Shown here: in pieces, positions 61,622-64,000 of the stretch
Layout of the letters: each line of letters begins with the position of its first letter
Position numbering within the stretch: the stretch's first letter is position 1
Assembly: GCA_022447545.1 (NCBI GenBank)
Contig: JAKVBI010000011.1
Span: 124,001-188,000, forward strand
DNA length: 64,000 nucleotides
Direction of reading: 5' to 3'
Source: Myxococcota bacterium
Lineage (GTDB): Bacteria > Myxococcota_A > UBA9160 > SMWR01
Made by a program: the position numbers and the translations under genes
Notes under the pieces: generated by a model
What the model was told of the DNA's origin: nothing
Seen by the model: the letters and a program-made list of their open reading frames with translations, nothing else
Database searches by the model: none

Positions 61622-62722
61622 TCATCCCACCGAGTTCAGAACCGAACAGACCCTGTCGACATCGGCCATGGACAGGCCCGGGTAGAGAGGTAGCGAGAGC
61701 ACCTCTTCTGCCGCGCGCTCACTCACAGGAAGAGCGCCGCTGGTCTCTCTTAGAAACGCGTAGGCCTCCATGCGATAGACAGGCGGCGCGTAGTGGACCT
61801 GATGCCCGATCCCAGCCGCGTCCAACGCTGCCATGGAAGCCGCTCGATTCCGGCAGCGCACCACCAGGAGATGGTGAGCGTGGCGTGAATCCGGGTTCTC
61901 GAAGACCACGCGATGAAGCGCAGGATCGAGGGCTGCCTCGTAGCGTTCGGCCAGGGCTTTGCGCTCCGCCAGAGCCGCGTCGAAGTGGGCCAGCTTCACC
62001 CTCAGCACCGCGGCCTGTAGCTCATCGAGTCGGCTGTTGAGCCCTTCGCGATGAGCCTGGCGATCCCCCCGGTAGCCGTACATGCGCAGTTCGATCAGTC
62101 GGTCGGCCAGTTCTGGATTCCGCGTCGCGACGAAACCCGCGTCCCCAAGGGCACCCAGATTCTTGGTGGGGTAGAAGGAAAAGCATCCGACATCCCCCAG
62201 GCTTCCCACCGGCCTGTCGCGATAGCTCGCCCCATGAGCCTGGGCACAGTCCTCGATCACCCGCAACCGATGGCGTTGGGCAAAGGCGAGGACTGGGTCG
62301 AGCGGCGCAGCCTGCCCGTACAGGTGCACGGGAATCACTGCCACGGTGCGCTCCGTCAGCGCCCCCTCCAGCCTCTCGGGATCGAGCAGTAGGGTCGCAT
62401 CATCCACGTCGACCAGCCGTGGTGTCGCCCCAGAAGCTCGAATCGCCGCCACGGGCGGAACCCCGGCATTAGCCACCGTGATGACTTCGTCGCCGGTTCC
62501 GATCCCGAGAGCGCGCAGGGACAGCAACAGCGCGTCGGTCCCCGAGGCGACGCCCACACCGTGAGAAGTCCCGCAACGCAACGCGAATTCCTGTTCGAAG
62601 GACCGTACCTCGGACCCCAGGACCAGAGTCCCGGAATCGAGCACCCGGCCCAGCGCAGCGTCGATCTCGCCGCGCAGCCCTGTGAGCCCGGGCCGGTAGT
62701 CGAAGAAGGGAATTTCGTTCAC
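61622..62722 (-). CDS. DegT/DnrJ/EryC1/StrS aminotransferase
   Basis: The 366-residue PLP aminotransferase places an amino group on a keto-sugar nucleotide. The PLP lysine is in FSFYPTKNLGALGDAGFV. Other typical parts are FFDYRPGLTGLRGEIDAALGRVL, GVASGTDALLLSLRALGIGTGDEVITVANAG and RVIEDCAQAHGASY. GTG at 62722 lies 1 base after the epimerase stop. It follows a GT2 and an epimerase gene in the same direction, a set typical of aminosugar synthesis for surface glycan or lipid A-type modification. Confidence 0.92.
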   Translation of the reverse strand: MNEIPFFDYRPGLTGLRGEIDAALGRVLDSGTLVLGSEVRSFEQEFALRCGTSHGVGVASGTDALLLSLRALGIGTGDEVITVANAGVPPVAAIRASGATPRLVDVDDATLLLDPERLEGALTERTVAVIPVHLYGQAAPLDPVLAFAQRHRLRVIEDCAQAHGASYRDRPVGSLGDVGCFSFYPTKNLGALGDAGFVATRNPELADRLIELRMYGYRGDRQAHREGLNSRLDELQAAVLRVKLAHFDAALAERKALAERYEAALDPALHRVVFENPDSRHAHHLLVVRCRNRAASMAALDAAGIGHQVHYAPPVYRMEAYAFLRETSGALPVSERAAEEVLSLPLYPGLSMADVDRVCSVLNSVG

Positions 62723-62723
62723 G

Positions 62724-63716
62724 TCATGCGCGCAGTCGAAGGCGGCCCGAGTGATACGCCAGGGTTTGCTCGAGCCCTTCGCGCAAGCCCACCGTGGGAT
62801 TCCAGCCCGTGGCCTCGCGAAATTTCGTGAAGTCGCCGTAGTAGTCACCGATGTCGATCCGTTCGGCATCGGCGGGAAAATCCACGCACGTGAACTCCAA
62901 AGGCACGAGTTCACCAAGGATCTCCACAAAACGGCTCAGACTTACGGGCTCGGGATGACCGAGATTGTAGACCTGACCCGCCACCGCCGGACTCTGGCCC
63001 GCTAGGAGCAGCGCATCGACGACGTCATCCACGTAGTTGAAGTCGCGCTTCTGCTCCCCCGTCCCGAAGAGGTCGATCCTCTCACCCAGCAGTGCCTGAC
63101 GAATAAAGACACCCACAAAACCCTTGGAGAGGCTCTCGAGGTCCATGCGAGGCCCGTAGGTGTTCGTCAAACGCAAGCTGACCGTATCGATGCCGTACAC
63201 GTCCCGATAAAGGGTGTAATAGCGCTCCGCCGCGAGCTTGTTGATTCCGTTGACGTCCACCGGTGCCAGCGGATGGTGCTCATCCACAGGTAGATACTGC
63301 GGACGCCCGTACAGCTGCCGGGTGCTGGCAAAAACGATCTTGGTTGATGGGTTGCCATGGCGGCAGCATTCCAACAGCGAAAGCTGGCTCTTGCAGTTGA
63401 TCTCCAGGTCCGTCATGGGATCCTGCATGCTCTCGATGTGACTGACCTGGCCTGCCAGGCTGAAAACGAAGTCCTGATCCCGTACCAGCACGCCCAGACG
63501 GTCCGGGTCGCGAACATCGGAAGAGTCCACCGTCAGCCGATCTGCAAAGCCGGAGATATTGTCCAGAGTTGCCCCGTAGGCAGGCAGCATCGAATCCACG
63601 ATGAGCACTTCGGCACCCGCCTCGACCAACCGGATCGACAAGTTGCTGCCAATGAAACCGAGACCGCCGGTGACCAGAACGCGCTTGCCCGCGTAGAAAG
63701 CGCTGACGTCAGTCAC
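62724..63716 (-). CDS. NAD-dependent sugar epimerase/dehydratase
   Basis: The 330-residue extended SDR enzyme has the NAD loop VTGGLGFIGSNLSIRL and the active-site patterns FASTRQLYGRPQYLP and NKLAAERYYTLYRDVYG (YxxxK region shifted to ERYYT). TYGPRMDLESLSKGFVGVFIRQAL and RDFNYVDDVVDALLLAG follow. It should act on a nucleotide sugar. GTG at 63716 overlaps the GT2 stop by 8 bases. With the DegT enzyme it makes an amino sugar nucleotide, possibly attached by the GT2 protein. Confidence 0.9.
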   Translation of the reverse strand: MTDVSAFYAGKRVLVTGGLGFIGSNLSIRLVEAGAEVLIVDSMLPAYGATLDNISGFADRLTVDSSDVRDPDRLGVLVRDQDFVFSLAGQVSHIESMQDPMTDLEINCKSQLSLLECCRHGNPSTKIVFASTRQLYGRPQYLPVDEHHPLAPVDVNGINKLAAERYYTLYRDVYGIDTVSLRLTNTYGPRMDLESLSKGFVGVFIRQALLGERIDLFGTGEQKRDFNYVDDVVDALLLAGQSPAVAGQVYNLGHPEPVSLSRFVEILGELVPLEFTCVDFPADAERIDIGDYYGDFTKFREATGWNPTVGLREGLEQTLAYHSGRLRLRA

Positions 63717-64000
63717 GCCCTCGCCCTCCCCTCTCGATGTAGCGCACTACGAACTGCGGACTCTTCGAGTGATCGAGGAACAGTCGCCCCAGGTATTCGC
63801 CAAGAGTTCCCAGAATGACGAGTTGAACACCCGCAAAGAACACGATGGTGAGCAGCACCGTGGGAATCCCGATGGTCAGCCCGGGGTTGATGTAAAGCTT
63901 GTCAAACACGATCAACGCCAACAGGAACAGACTCATGATCGACGAGACGGTTCCCAACAGCGCCGACACCCTCAGGGGGGTGATGGAAAAGTTCAGGAAG
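63709..64000 (-). CDS. Family 2 glycosyltransferase (DPM1/ArnC-like), C-terminal fragment
   Basis: The last roughly 97 residues of a gene entering from the right edge. FSITPLRVSALLG is the amphipathic segment typical of polyprenyl-phosphate GT2 enzymes. Two membrane helices follow (IMSLFLLALIVFDKLY and VLLTIVFFAGVQLVILGTLGEYLG), and then FLDHSKSPQFVVRYIE. The catalytic domain is outside the window. Overlap with the epimerase gene shows one operon. Confidence 0.85.
   Translation of the reverse strand, partial: FLNFSITPLRVSALLGTVSSIMSLFLLALIVFDKLYINPGLTIGIPTVLLTIVFFAGVQLVILGTLGEYLGRLFLDHSKSPQFVVRYIERGGRGRD

Noticed and set aside
1-64000. CRISPR array, IS element or phage genes
   Set aside because: No regularly spaced direct repeats, transposase, integrase or phage structural protein was seen among the supported genes.

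Overview
The window is a GC-rich, densely coded bacterial chromosome segment with about 58 protein genes, many of them coupled by 1-8 base stop/start overlaps and many starting with GTG or TTG. No tRNA, rRNA, IS element, phage gene or CRISPR array was seen. The content includes YggS-ProC-DivIVA next to each other, a split glycine dehydrogenase GcvPA/GcvPB, several SCP-x-type thiolases with DUF35 partners, COG2159 amidohydrolases and lipoproteins. This suits an uncultured Gram-negative bacterium of the former Deltaproteobacteria (Myxococcota or Desulfobacterota-like). That placement is inference at low confidence.

Region 1 (1-8.8 kb) is housekeeping: the end of PmbA/TldE, a metallo-beta-lactamase-fold hydrolase, DoxX, a lipocalin-like protein, ArfB, Maf, YggS, ProC, a DivIVA-domain protein, an FmdB zinc ribbon, FolD and GcvT. 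Region 2 (6.8-13.9 kb) is a one-carbon operon folD-gcvT-gcvH-gcvPA-gcvPB, ending in an overlapping M48 lipoprotein protease gene. A thiolase/DUF35 pair follows on the minus strand.

Region 3 (15.7-34.3 kb) is the most interesting part. A PimA-like glycosyltransferase, a phosphoenolpyruvate mutase fused to a nucleotidyltransferase, phosphonopyruvate decarboxylase, a second nucleotidyltransferase, a 2-aminoethylphosphonate (AEP) transaminase, a divergent CdsA and an FGGY kinase lie on the plus strand. Facing them is a minus-strand operon: alkaline-phosphatase-superfamily enzyme, CDP-alcohol phosphatidyltransferase, periplasmic adaptor lipoprotein, ABC permease, ABC ATPase and a small membrane protein. 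A divergent plus-strand set adds a GNAT enzyme, a second CDP-alcohol phosphatidyltransferase and a TolC-type channel. My reading is that AEP is made from PEP, activated as a CMP derivative, transferred to a lipid or glycolipid, and moved through the envelope by a DevBCA/TolC-like exporter. The enzymes of AEP synthesis are clear; the lipid destination and export are inference.

Region 4 (34.3-50 kb) is catabolic and CoA-linked: a family III CoA-transferase, amidohydrolases, a second thiolase/DUF35 pair, aldehyde dehydrogenase, hotdog thioesterase, SDR, a PaaK-like ligase and hydantoinase/oxoprolinase subunits B and A. It also holds an unusual 765-residue ATPase. Two inverted repeats in divergent promoter regions look like operators.

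Region 5 (50-64 kb) is envelope-related: a membrane-anchored methyltransferase, a large alpha/beta-hydrolase lipoprotein, a metallophosphoesterase, two polytopic membrane proteins, an SGNH hydrolase, a TauD-type dioxygenase and a sugar isomerase-like protein. At the right edge is the start of a glycan cluster (GT2, NAD epimerase, DegT aminotransferase).
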